This document shows positions 36,098 through 51,691 of a stretch of 64,000 bases of DNA, in pieces. The stretch's first letter is position 1; each line of letters begins with the position of its first letter. Source of the DNA: Kryptolebias marmoratus (Eukaryota > Chordata > Actinopteri > Cyprinodontiformes > Rivulidae). The translations under genes and the position numbers were made by a program. The notes beneath the pieces are model-generated. The model worked only from the letters and a program-made list of their open reading frames with translations, was not told the DNA's origin and made no database searches. The stretch covers positions 22,166,950 through 22,230,949 of the forward strand of contig NC_051453.1 of assembly GCF_001649575.2 (NCBI RefSeq), read 5' to 3'.

Positions 36098-37316
36098 CAC
36101 TATATTGCCAAAAGTATTCACTTGCCTCCCTTCACACCCATATGAACTTGAGTGGCATCCAATTCTTAATTCATAGGGTTTAATATGATGTTGGCCACCC
36201 TTTGCCGCTATAACAGCTTCAGCTCTTCCACAAGGTTTAGGAGTGTTCATGGGAATATTTGACCATTCTTCCAGAATCACATTTATGAGGTCAGACACTG
36301 ATGTTGGACGAGAAGGCCTGGATAGTGCACTCCGCTTTAATTCATCCCAAAGGTGTTCTTTAGGGTTGAGGTCAGGACTCTGTACAGACCAGTCAAGTTC
36401 TTCCTCACCAAACTCGGTCATTCATGTCTTTATGGACCTTGCTTTGTGCCCTGGTGCTCAGTCATGTTGGAACAGGAAGGGGCCATTCCCAAACTGATCC
36501 CACAAAGTTGGGAGCATGAAGTTGTCCAAAATGTCTTGGTATGGTGAAGCAGTCAGAGTTCCTTTCACTGGAACTAATCAACTGAGCCAAACTCCTGAAA
36601 AACAACCCCACACCATAATCCTCCCTCCGCCAAACTTTACACTTGGCACAATGCAGTCAGAAAAGTACTGTTCTCCGGGCAGCAGCCAAACCCAGACTTG
36701 TCCATCAGATTGCCACACAGAGGAGCATGATTCATCACGCCAGTGAACTCATCTCCACAGCTCTAGAGTCCGGTGGCAGTGTGCTTTATACCACTGCATC
36801 CGACACATTGCACTTTGTGATGTAAGGCTTAGATGCAGCTGCTCGACCATGAAACCCCATTCCATGAAGCTCTCTGGCCACTGTTCTTGAGCTAATCTGA
36901 AGGCTACATGAAGTTTGGAGGTCTGTAGATATTGACTCTGCAGAAAGTTTGTGACCTCTGTGCTCTATGTGCCTCAGCCTCCGCTGAGCCCTCTCTGTGA
37001 CTTTACATGGCCTACCACTTTGTGGCTGAGTTCCTATTGTTCCCAATCACTTCCACTTTGTTTTAATACCCCAAACAGTTGACTGTGGAATATTTAGTAG
37101 CAAGGAAATTTCACTTATTGAACAGCTGGCATTCTATCACGTTACCACGCTGGAATTCACTGAGCTCCAGAGGGTGACCCATTCTTTCACAAATGTTTGT
37201 AAAAGCAGTCTGCATGCCTAGGTGCTTCATTTTATACACCTGTGGACATGGCAGTGATTGGAACACCTGGATTCAATGATTTGGATGGGTGAGTGAATAT
37301 TTGTGGCAATATAGAA
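36098..37316 (-). mobile_element. Second Tc1-like element, nested, TA target duplication
   Basis: Starts CACTATATTGCCAAAAG after TA (36096-36097) and ends with a degenerate inverted copy (GAATATTTGTGGCAATATAG) before TA (37317-37318). The minus strand encodes transposase pieces: GSGRP-type linker and helix-turn-helix in 36786-37046, and SPDLNPKEHLWDELK with the third acidic catalytic residue in 35987-36421. Frames are broken. Cut out, the outer element reads through. Confidence 0.9.
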
Positions 37317-38193
37317 TATGTTGTTCTTAAACCTTTATATACTTTTCTGCGTGGGTGATGCCTTTCCAGATGTGTAAGCACCCAATGCCAAAGGCAGTAA
37401 TGAACCCCCATACCTTTAGAGAGGCAGGATTTTGAACTGTGCACTGACAAGTTTGGATGATCCCGCTCCTCTTTAGTACAGAAGACGTCACATCTGTGGT
37501 TTTCAAAAAGAATTTCTAATTTTAATTCGCTTGACCACAACAGTTTTCCACTTTGCCTTAGTCCAGCTGTGGCTCAGAGAAGATGGAGGCATTTCTGCAT
37601 GATGTTCACATCTGACTACTTCTTTGCATGACAGACCTTTAAGCAGCATTTGTGGATGAGACAGTGAACTGTGATTACAGGTAATCATCTGAGGAAGTGT
37701 TCCTGAGCCCATTTAGTGATGTGCAGAACAGAATCAGACCTGTTTTTAATGCAGGGGCCCCTGAGGGCCTCGAAGATCAAAAGTGTCCAGTATCTTTCAG
37801 CCTTGATTTTTGACTACATGGATTTCTTTAGATTCTTCAAATCTTTAGATGATATCATAATACCATCAAAATATTGTAGATGATGGGATATTCAGTCTTC
37901 CCAATCTTCTATTGAAGAACATTTTTCTGAAATTGTTGCACTATTTTTGAATGTCATTTTTTTTACAGACTGGTGAACTTCTGCCCATCTTGACCTCTGA
38001 AATTCAGTCTCACTAAAAAGCTCTTTTTATACCCAGTCCTTGATTTTCGTTGCAAAATTCTTCTTCAGCTGTTTCTTATGCATACTGTTTACTTGTACAG
38101 CTTTTTGTTGCCCCTGTCCCAACTTTACTGAGATGTGTTGCTGCCATAAAATAAAAATTTACCCTCTTTTTTTGCTTGATATGGCACAATTTC

Positions 38194-38687
38194 TACAAAC
38201 AACCAGACTTGTTGCTGAAATGAGTTTCCTCCGCAGGGTGTCTGGGCTCTCCCTTAGAGATAGGGTGAGAAGCTCGGTCATCCGGGAGGGACTCAGAGTA
38301 GAGCCGCTGCTCCTCCACGTCGAGAGGAGCCAGCTGAGGTGGCTCGGGCATCTGGTGAGGATGCCTCCTGGACGCCTCCCTGGTGNNNNNNNNNNNNNNN
38401 NNNNNNNNNNNNNNNNNNNNNNNNNNNNNNNNNNNNNNNNNNNNNNNNNNNNNNNNNNNNNNNNNNNNNNNNNNNNNNNNNNNNNNNNNNNNNNNNNNNN
38501 NNNNNNNNNNNNNNNAAGACCCAGGACACGCTGGAGAGACTATGTTTCTCGGCTGGCCTGGGAACGCCTTGGGATTCCCCCGGAGGAGCTGGCCCAAGTG
38601 GCTGGGGAGAGGGAAGTCTGGGTCTCCCTGCTTAGGCTGCTGCCCCTGCAGCCCGACCCCGGATAAGCGGAAGACAATGGATGGATG
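38194..38687 (+). mobile_element. 5'-truncated LINE insertion with 14-bp target duplication and assembly gap
   Basis: ATGGCACAATTTCT occurs at both edges (38180-38193 and about 38688-38701). Inside lies the LINE 3' end: GLSLRDRVRSSVI, LRWLGHLVRMPPGRLPG, then RPRTRWRDYVSRLAWERLG, then a (GGAT)n tail. 130 unresolved bases (38386-38515) interrupt it. Confidence 0.88.
38386..38515. other. Assembly gap (130 N)
   Basis: Run of N inside the LINE insertion. Frames crossing it are not real. Single Ns also occur at 23444 and 41334. Confidence 1.
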
Positions 38688-40265
38688 GATGGCACAATTT
38701 CTTAATTGAAGCATTTCATATGTAAACTATATTCCATTGTAAATAAAATATGACCGTGAGATTCACAAAATCATTGCTTTGTTTTTGTTGTTGTTTTGTT
38801 TGTTTTTTAATATTACACAACATACAAACTTTCTGTACAACTAATTAACTTTTAGACTCAACATAATTCAAGATGTCTGCCACAGCCAACTGCCCTTAAA
38901 AGAAAAAATACACAAACAGTTATAACTAAACTTTGGTGTGGTAGTTGCTGAGATTGATTCCCAACACAATGTTGGCACTGATTAGTTGTGCAAGATCCAT
39001 GTTTAAAATGTTCCTTTTACCTACTTGGAATCAACTTTGTCTGTTAGCAAAATATCTTGTGAGCCACTGGTTGGATTTTAATAAAACATTCAGGAAATAA
39101 TCATTGGATGGACATTTGCAACTGATTAACTTTTAGAGCTAACCCCATTCAAGATGATGCAACCAACTCAACTGAGTAAAAATAAAAATGGCTGGCAGTT
39201 AAGTCAGTATTACAGATAGTGTGCCAAAACTGACTGTGGTTGTAGCTGAGACTCATTTACATCACACACTCCCAGCTCTACTTATTGCATGAGATCTTTG
39301 CTTAAGAATTTAACATTACCTATTGGAGTCAACTTTTGTTTGTCAGTTAGCAAAATATCTCATGAACCACAAGCTGAATTTTAATGAAACTTTCAGGAAA
39401 TAATTATTGGATGTACATCTAAAACGTATAAACTTGTGGAGACAATCCAACTCAGCATAGCCACCAAAGCTATTTCACCTTAACAAGCACAAAAATAGGT
39501 ACAACACAGTCAACTTTACGGCTATTGAGCTAAGATTTAATGTGGTAGTAGCTAAGAGTCATCCTCAACACACAGCATTCAGTGAACACTAGGCCTTTCA
39601 TTTATTAAGTCGTGGCAGCAGATTAAAAAGAGTTCAGCTGCCTGTGAGCACACACATGGTGTTTAATCTCTTCCTCTGAAGATTCTTGCTAAGATTGAGT
39701 ATTTTCAGGAAGTGATTTCTCGCGGTTTCCAGCTCAGCCTCAACTACTCATTTTTTCATGCAGAAAACCACATTTTAAGAGCAGCTCTTTCCGGGCACCG
39801 AGAACTAACCAGGTCGGTATTATTACTAAACGTTTTTGAAGATCCTTTTTTATTTTTATTAGGGTCGGATCTATTGTCGGCATATTAGGAGATTTGTGTT
39901 TGTGTGCTGCAGGACGTAGATTTAGGAATACACGCTGTCTGTGAAAGGTTCAAAAACGGCACTTTTAATCATATGAATAATAATGAAGAAAAGGAGACAA
40001 ACACCCAGCAGGTGCATCGGATTGAAACCCGTGGAAATCTGATTTTTAATTAGTGTAACATCGATCGAAAATAAGGTTTTCAACAAACGTGATGTGATAC
40101 AAAGAGGAAAAAAAAACTCCCACCGACGTCTTCATGTGGTTTGATAAAACATTTGTGTTTGCGCAGAATAAAAAGAGCGCATTGAAGCAGTGTGGGAGGC
40201 ATGGATTATTGGGTGGTTTTCACATTCACAGTAACAGAAGAGGGAAAAAGTCTCCTTCTTTATTA

Positions 40266-40268
<3 letters not shown>

Positions 40269-40354
<86 letters not shown>
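40269..40354. repeat. (ATT)n microsatellite
   Basis: About 28 uninterrupted ATT units at the left edge of a DR300 copy. Homopolymer frames (Ile, Leu, Tyr, Asn) are spurious. Confidence 0.97.
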
Positions 40355-40389
40355 GGCCCTGCCCCAAAGCGGTGGTCGATTAAATTTTT

Positions 40390-41115
40390 TTGGACTGCGT
40401 GTCTGTCTGTTAGCAAAATGGTTCATGAAGCACTATACGGATTTCACTAAAGCTTGCAGAAATTAATCATTGCATTTTTGTCTGTGATTCACTTTTGGAG
40501 TCAGCCCGATTCAAGATACAGCCAAATGCTCCTAAAAAAAACCAACACAAAAATCGCTATAACTAGTAGTTTTACAGATGTTGACCTAAAATTTAGTGTG
40601 GTAGTAGCTGAGACTGGTCCGCGTCGCATACTCTGAGCGCTAACAGATCGCGCACGATCCTGTTTAAAAGAAATTGCCATTAACTTTAGGAGTCAGTTGC
40701 GTGCGTCTGTTTGCAAAATATCTCATGAACCGCAGAGCGAATTTCAATGAAACCTTCCGGAAATTATCATTAGATGTACATCTACGGCTGATTAAACTTT
40801 AGAGTCAACCCGAATCAAGATGGCCGTCACAGCCAACATATTCCCCAAACACAAAAATGGCTGTAATTCCGTCAATTTTACAGATAGTCACCTAAACATT
40901 TCTGTGGTAGTAGCTGCAAATCATTCACACAAAACCCCTTCCAAATGCCACTCACTGCACAAGGTCTTTATATAAAACGTTTACATTATCTGTGGGAGTC
41001 AGCATTATTTGTTTGTTAGCAAAATATCTAATGAATCAGTGATTGGATTTTCATGAAACTCTCAGTAGGTAATAATTGGATGCACAAGTAAATAACTTTT
41101 GGAGTCGATCCAAGC
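40390..41115 (+). repeat. DR300 repeat, three tandem units
   Basis: The anchor TAGCAAAAT (or TTGCAAAAT) occurs at 40411, 40711 and 41017, spacings of 300 and 306 bp. Each unit continues with GATTTTAATGAAA-like, CAAGATGGCCGTCACAGCC-like and GTAGTAGCTG phrases. Bracketed by (ATT)n and (AAT)n. Confidence 0.88.
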
Positions 41116-41124
41116 TTAGGTTAA

Positions 41125-41126
<2 letters not shown>

Positions 41127-41197
<71 letters not shown>

Positions 41198-41198
41198 G
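41127..41198. repeat. (AAT)n microsatellite
   Basis: About 24 AAT units at the right edge of the DR300 copy, in reverse-complement sense to the (ATT)n tract at its left edge. Confidence 0.97.
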
Positions 41199-41221
41199 TT
41201 ATTATTATTTAACCATTCCCT

Positions 41222-41335
41222 GTCTCGCGCACAGTGACTGCTGGACACAGGCACCAGCTCCCTGCGACCCGGAAAGGAGAAGTGGGTAAAGAAACTGAAT
41301 GGATGTATTAGTAGTAGTAGTAGTTGTAGTACGNG
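41222..41335 (+). repeat. LINE/SINE-type 3' end followed by (TAG)n
   Basis: The phrase GGACACAGGCACCAGCTCCC, with TGCGACCC and GAATGGATG, is the recognisable 3' end of a common fish retroposon. It runs into (TAG)n and a single N at 41334. Confidence 0.5.
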
Positions 41336-41739
41336 GGGTTATCTGGTGGAACTGCAGGATGCCAGAGAAACCAAACTGCCGGGTCTCCGCGGGTCCGTCC
41401 TGCGGCTCCTCCTGCTGCTTTTATCGGCTCAAAGGTGTCCGGATTCACGGCCAGTTTGGCTCTAATCAGGCCCGAACACGGAGTTGTTTCATTTCCTGTT
41501 CACCTATATTCTTTATCAGCTAAAGGTCACGATCACAGCCTGAGGCCAAAACGGCCCGAGACCAAAAACGTGTGAACAGTTGAAAAGGTCTGTCTATTTC
41601 TGAACTGCTTTTTAAAAACTATATTAAAAATTAAAACTGTCTAAAAGCCAGAGGCAGTGGGCTACATTTTTTTAACTCACACTAGTTAAAGTGTATTTTT
41701 ACTTTAAATAACCCAGTTAGAGCCAGGCGTATTGCACCT

Positions 41740-41757
41740 GGTGCGTCATGACGCACC
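41740..41757. repeat. 18-bp perfect palindrome GGTGCGTCATGACGCACC
   Basis: Located 675 bp upstream of the gfi1 ATG; contains the 16-bp palindrome of 20545-20560 with one more pair on each side. Confidence 0.95.
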
Positions 41758-41929
41758 GACAGGCTTCTGTCACCCACCAGCAGGCCGGCACAAAGAGTGA
41801 AGCTGTCAGATTCAAGTGCTGTGTTTGAGACTTAAACAACCCCTGATTAAGCCACATGTTGATAAACTTTAATTACAAACTTTATGATCCAGAAAAACTG
41901 ATTCTGTTCAGATTTCCCCCGCCTCTTTA

Positions 41930-42431
41930 TTTCGCCACCTCGTGCTATTTTAAACCCAGACACCCCGGGGCGCGCCTCTGCGTTTCCTCTCTCTCCTCCC
42001 ACCAGGCACTGATAAAAACCTGTGTAGGTCTATCACTTCTAATTGCCACGAGCTCCTCGGTACTCACGAGCTGCAGGGGAGGAGGGCCGCCGGCAGATGG
42101 GGCGGATCAAGACTGGAAAAAAAAGAAGTTTGAGTCTGACTCTTACACCCAGTCTTTAGCTGCTGGATTTAAAGGTGTAATAATCGAATAGTCGAATCCT
42201 GAAATGGTGGACAGGAAATCTGCCCCGGCTCCTTTCCTCTGACACCTGTCCGGGACACACCTGGCATGCGGGATGGACGCAGCGCGCATGCTCAGTTGGC
42301 GAGTTGAAATCTCTTAAAGCGCCTGGGATCCCAGCAGTGGATAGCAACTCTCTGAGCGCGCAGCACCGCTTCTCCTTCTCCTCCTCTGCAGCTGGATTCT
42401 TGTTCCTGACCTGTCCACTGTCCTCTCAGAC
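41930..42431 (+). promoter_or_regulatory. gfi1: GC-richer gfi1 upstream region with candidate 3' splice site
   Basis: The 500 bp before the gfi1 ATG are clearly richer in G+C and CpG than the surrounding AT-rich DNA. A pyrimidine-rich tract ends CTCTCAG at 42423-42429, only two bases before the ATG, which suggests a non-coding first exon spliced to the coding exon. No unambiguous TATA box or start site is visible. The ATG has G at -3. Confidence 0.45.
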
Positions 42432-46891
<4,460 letters not shown>

Positions 46892-47419
46892 GCGCGCGAG
46901 GACACGCTTCTGCTCGAGACAGAGACAAGTCTGACGAGACTGATGTTGACTCCTTTTTTTTTTTGGGGGGGGGGTACTTCGCCCATCTTGGAAAGCTTAT
47001 TGAAGATGTCCTCCATAAGTGTTTTTTTCCCCTTGTCATTATTTAAGAGTAAAAGCCGACCCAGTCTCCGCAGTGAGAACACTACAGACAGAAGCTGCGG
47101 AGTCAGCTCCTTCAGCACGGACACATTAAAGCAGGCTGTAAATAAAGAAAGACGGCTGATAAAAATCTGCGCTCCTCCACGAAATGGAGGAGTTTGTTTT
47201 TAGGCAAACATGCAGCTGACAGACTGAACCTGCCTTTCTACGGTCAGGACAGAAAAGGGGTTTGTTTTTGTTGTTGTTGTTTTTAACATTAACAAACCTC
47301 ATCCGGGTTTTCTCCGATTGAGGTTTGTGGTTCTGCTCGATTTTATTGAGATCAGATGATATGACGGTCAAAACCAAGTTGGAATATTTAATTTATATCG
47401 AATATAAAATTAAAATAAA
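46892..47419 (+). other. gfi1: gfi1 3' UTR candidates
   Basis: AATAAA signals at 47141-47146 and 47414-47419 give 3' UTRs of about 260 or 540 bp. The sequence is not obviously repetitive up to about 47640. Confidence 0.5.
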
Positions 47420-47669
47420 GTCAAATTTACAGCAAACATTCTTGAATTTGTTATCGTGATTAATGTTATTATAGATCACTTTTGGTTGTGGTATTTATGT
47501 TGAAGTTCCTTTATGACCCTAACCCCCTAACTTAGCCCCTTTCCAAAAAAAAAAGAAAAACAAAACAAAAAAACAACCAAATAAACTTGATTACTAAGTT
47601 TTTAATTTAGTTTTTCATCCGCCACCGAAAGACGAAGGGGGAGGGATAATGGTTTTTTTTTCTCACCCT

Positions 47670-48355
47670 TGTCTGTCTGTTAGCAAAATATCCCATGAAC
47701 CACCGCACGGATTTAAATAAAACTGTCGGAAATAATCAGTAGATAAATATCCACAACTGATTACCTTCTGGAGACGACAAGATTCAAGATGGCTGCCACA
47801 GCCAATTGACTTTACAAAACACACGACTGAAACAGTCAATTTTGCAGAGACTGAGCTAAAATTGAATGTGTTAGCAGCTGAGACTGATCCACAGCATATA
47901 ATTTAAGCACTAACATATTGTGCAAGATCTTTGTTTAAATTGTACCCTTAACTTTTGGAGTCACTTCTGTCTGTCTGATAGCAAAATATCTAATGAACTA
48001 CTGAACAGATTTTAATGAAAAGTTCAGGAAATAATGTAATGATGGACATCTACGGCTTATTAACTTTTGGAGCTCCACAGCCAACCTGACCAATGTTGAC
48101 AATAACTCAGCCAATTCTACAGATACTGAGATAAAACCTGGTAGTAGCTGCTGAGTCTTTTTTAATAACATATACTTTAAGTGCCACTCATTGCACAAGA
48201 TATTTGTTTAAAACATTAGCATCAACCATTGGAGTCAACTTGTTTGTCTGTTAGCAAAATATCTCATGAACCACTGGATAGATTTTTATTGAAACCTATA
48301 GAAAGTCATTATTAGTTGTAAAATCTAAATCTGATTAAGTTTTGAAACCAAGCAA
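47670..48355 (+). repeat. DR300 repeat, three tandem units
   Basis: Anchors TAGCAAAATAT at 47681, 47979 and 48252 (298 and 273 bp apart), with AAGATGGCTGCCACAGCC and TACAGATACTGAGATAAA phrases. No tail palindrome at the right end. Confidence 0.85.
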
Positions 48356-48959
48356 CTTTAAGACTGCCAGGGCAGATGGGGTAAGGGGCAGTGGACGTTT
48401 CACCATCTTGCTGCTGTGATTGTGTTTGCCTGGAGGCTCCTGTTTGTTTTGACCACTGCAGCTCTGTGTTTAGACCTTCAACAATCTGAACACATCTAAC
48501 CGTTAAACAAATACCTTTCACCCTCATCACATGGTTGGAGGGGAAAAAACCCGGCACTGATAGGAAAAGCTTCACATGTAGCAGCTGTGATCCTGCAGTC
48601 GCAGCAAAAGTGGATTTGACAAACAATAATGCAGAAAAGAAAAAGAAAAAAGACTCAACGACAGCAAGACTCCCTTTAATCAAGCAGATGACATGGGTTA
48701 TGTGAGACTGAAACATTAAAAAAAATGATCTGAGTCCAAGAAAATACCAACATTCAACAAGGATTTTAAATAAAAATGCTTCACTTTCTCCACTCGCCAT
48801 TCCAACATCCAGGCCTGAGAAAAATCCTGAATATTTTAAACCTGCAGATGAGCTGAATGTGGGGTGGGGTGTGTGTGTGTGTGAGTGTGTGTTCAGAGCA
48901 GGATTTACTGCGACTGAGTCACACCACTAATTGAAGAGACACAACTAAATTAAAGGCCT

Positions 48960-49262
48960 AAGCCCTCATGAAGTAATGCATATCGCCCACCACCTTTCAT
49001 TTAGACTAAGATCATCTAAGGTTGAGAAATGATGGAGTTGGACTTTCAGTGTTTTGGTTAAATACTGTAAATAATGCAAATCTTTGATCCATATCTGTGG
49101 AACTGACTGAGTCATAGTCAGTGTTGTGTTGTCTAATGTTGATTAGCTGCAGCAACCATCTTTAATTGAGTTGACTCCAAAAGTTAATCAGTTGCAGATG
49201 CACACCCAATGATTACTTCCTGAGACTTTCATTAAAATTCATCCAGTGGTTCATGAGATAGT
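48960..49262 (-). repeat. DR300 repeat, one unit plus tail side
   Basis: Reads, in reverse complement, CGCCCACCACCTTTCATTTA, TTGAGTTGACTCCAAAAGTT and GGTTCATGAGATAGTTTGCT, the inverse of the family phrases. Confidence 0.8.
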
Positions 49263-49819
49263 TTGCTCTAATAAGAGCTGAAACAGAGATGTTGAGTCTG
49301 CTCTCAGCGGGAAATTCCAGCTGACGTGGAGCTGAACCTGCCTCTGAGTCTCCCCGAAGCTTCACCTGAGACAGCCGAGCTCTTCTCATAACGTAGCATG
49401 TTATCTGTGAATTGTCTCTGGAAAAGACAGAGGACAGATTCCCTTTGAGGGGAACTCAATCTCGGAAAGAAGCAAAACAAACCATGAGGCCGACCAGATT
49501 TCTTCAGGTTGATTTTTCTCTAAAGCGTCCCCCCATGGCCCCGGGGCGTATCAAATATGAATAGAATCTGGCCCGATCGATTCCAGAGGGCGAGGAATCA
49601 AAACGGTGCAGTCTGAGGCTAAGATCCAGGCCTGCATCTGGGCCCAGAGGTGCAGAACCCACACAGAACCACACATGGAGTGATTCCTCATGACAGAGCC
49701 GTGCAATTAGAACGTTCAGGGTCAGGCTTTGAGGGTTTAGATGATCTATTATTGATCCAGAATTAAACATGAATAATAAAAGAGAGATTTTACAGAACCA
49801 CTTTGCTGTTGGATCTAGA

Positions 49820-49842
49820 ATATATATATATATATATATATA
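49820..49842. repeat. (TA)n microsatellite
   Basis: About eleven TA units, AT-only. It follows a non-repetitive stretch from 49270. Confidence 0.9.
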
Positions 49843-50040
49843 TTCCATCTAAGGAAGCGGCACAAATTCTTAAATTGGACTCTAACAAGAATGCCTTTTG
49901 TTGGTTTATATATTAAAGCCTTAGATAGTTTTAATTGTCTTTAAAGAACACAAAAAATATGCAAGACACATGAAGTCAGATGACAAAACTGTGAAATAAA
50001 GGGTTTGTCAGAATCTGCTGTTTTTCAGGCAGTTTTAAAC

Positions 50041-50625
50041 TCAGATCATCTTATATTGAAAAATGGCAAAGTTGTTGAGTCAAATCTTGAAAATAATGTT
50101 ATGTACAATCTCATATAATATTAAGAGATGTCACGCTCACAGTACGTGTTGTGAATGTCTCTCATTTACAAGCACCAAATTTTAACTCAATATCTGTAAA
50201 ACTGATTGAGTTATAGCCATTTGTGTGCTGGTTAACATTATTTAGTTGTGGTGGCCATTTTGAATTGACTCCAAAAGTTAAGTAATTTTAGATGTGCATC
50301 CAACAATAAATTTCTGAATGTTTAACTGAAATCTGTCCAGTGCATTATGAGATATTTTGCCAACAGACAAACAGGGTCGTCATAAACAGTTAATGCCAAA
50401 GTTTTCAGCAAAGATCCTGCAAATTGAGTAGCCCTCAGAGTATGTTCAGCGACAGACTCTCAGCTACAACCAGACCAAATTTTAGCACAATACATGTAAA
50501 TATAATAATTTTTTTTTCTAAGGTGAGTTGACTGTGGCAGCAATCTTGACTCCAACAGGTAATCAGTTGTAGACATTCATCCAGTGATTACCTTATAAAA
50601 TTTTTATTAAAATATCACAGGCAAA
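50041..50625 (-). repeat. DR300 repeat, about two units
   Basis: Inverse phrases AGATCATCTTATATTGAAA, AGTTATAGCCATTTGTGTG, GGTGGCCATTTTGAATTGAC and GAGATATTTTGCCAACAGAC, then a second partial unit to about 50625. Confidence 0.8.
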
Positions 50626-51394
50626 AATATAAAGACAAAGAGCAAACAACAAATGTATTTTATGAATTTAAAAGGAAAGCTTAGGATCCTCAGAAAATTG
50701 TTCATTCATGGTTGATGATTTTGGTGTTTGTGAGGACAGAGACAGAGAGTAAATGTGATTGTTTCCCCTGAGGGGGAGCAGGCCTGTTGTGTATGTTGTC
50801 ATAATAACGTGGTATTTACTCAGCAGGTTTCACACAAACCTGACCTGCTGAGCTGCAGAATGACGTGACACGCTGCAAATATGGAGTCTGTGACAGCAAG
50901 CTTCAGAGAAAACAGCACTGATTAATGACAGAAAAAGAAAGATGGGCAGATAGAAAAGTGAACTGTTTATTTGGGAAAGTTCCTGCTCACCTGTCCCCCT
51001 CCCCTCCCTCTAACCGGTTGGCTGACTGAGCGGAGACAGAGGAGGAGAAGCCGTGGCTCAGACAGGACACAGCTCTTTTGTTGCTCAGGCTTATTCATTA
51101 TTCACCTGATCTGAAAAAACAGACTGCAAACCAACTGTACAGCTGTCATCAAGCAACATGGAGCAGGCACAAATTATTCATGATGCCACAAAGAAAAGGC
51201 AGCAGGAAAGGAGGAAAATAATAACAAGAGACATCAGAGAGGCAGCTGACAGGCTGAACACGAGGGAGGAGAGGACACTATGCAGGGTTTCCTCCTGGCC
51301 TCCACACAGCCACTGAACAAGAAACACAAGCTTTTTACAGCTTGATATTTTCAAACCATCACATTCTAGTTAATTGTCTTTTGAAAATATACTT

Positions 51395-51540
51395 ACCGAC
51401 CAATTCCCAACCCAATTCAAGATGTTTGCCACAGCCAGCTGACCTCTGAAGACACAAAACCAGCTGCAACTCAGTCAGTTTTACAGATACTGAGCTAAAA
51501 TTCAGTGTGGTAGTAGCTGAGCATGATCCTTGATATGTGT
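51395..51540 (+). repeat. DR300 repeat fragment
   Basis: AACCCAATTCAAGATGTTTG, CAGTTTTACAGATACTGAGC and GTGGTAGTAGCTGAGC, then a (TG)n run. Half a unit. Confidence 0.75.
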
Positions 51541-51657
51541 GTGTGTGTGTACAGGGTGTGGACAGTGTTGTTTTCAGTTTGCAAGCCAGTTTATAACAGC
51601 ATGTCCCAAAGTGTTTATGTGTGTAGCTTAAGCTGTAACGCATCCACACACACCCAC

Positions 51658-51659
<2 letters not shown>

Positions 51660-51690
<31 letters not shown>
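51660..51690. repeat. (CA)n microsatellite
   Basis: About 15 CA units; a (GT)n tract lies near 51822-51842. Frames through these are spurious. Confidence 0.93.

Positions 51691-51691
<1 letters not shown>

Larger units (their letters stand above)
34433..38821 (-). mobile_element. Outer Tc1-like element relic carrying three nested insertions
   Basis: After a TA it begins CAGCCCCAATTTTGAAAAG, the same left end as the Tc1-like copies at 15988 and 54452. Body pieces at 34433-34463, 35615-36097, 37317-38193 and 38702-38821 line up with the copy at 54452-55677; the transposase would read on the minus strand and is broken. The last terminal inverted repeat is lost; the body fades out at TTACACAAC. 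Confidence 0.8.
34357..39598 (+). repeat. DR300 repeat, multi-unit, split by an outer Tc1-like insertion
   Basis: The left stub (34357-34432) reads TTAGCAAAATGTCTCATGAA and CTTGCAGAAAGCAA. The right part resumes at about 38822 with CTGTACAACTAATTAAC and CAAGATGTCTGCCACAGCC, followed by two more units with anchors TAGCAAAATAT at 39045 and 39348 (303 bp apart), and a truncated tail GAACACTAGGCCTTTCA. Confidence 0.75.

Noticed and set aside
38040..38714. 208- and 173-codon ORFs
   Set aside because: They run across 130 Ns and a LINE/Tc1 junction.
40132..40466. Poly-Ile/Leu/Tyr/Asn ORFs
   Set aside because: Translation of an ATT microsatellite.
48312..48800. 162-codon minus-strand ORF
   Set aside because: Low-complexity Phe/Ser runs, starts outside and ends within a DR300 copy; no recognisable domain.
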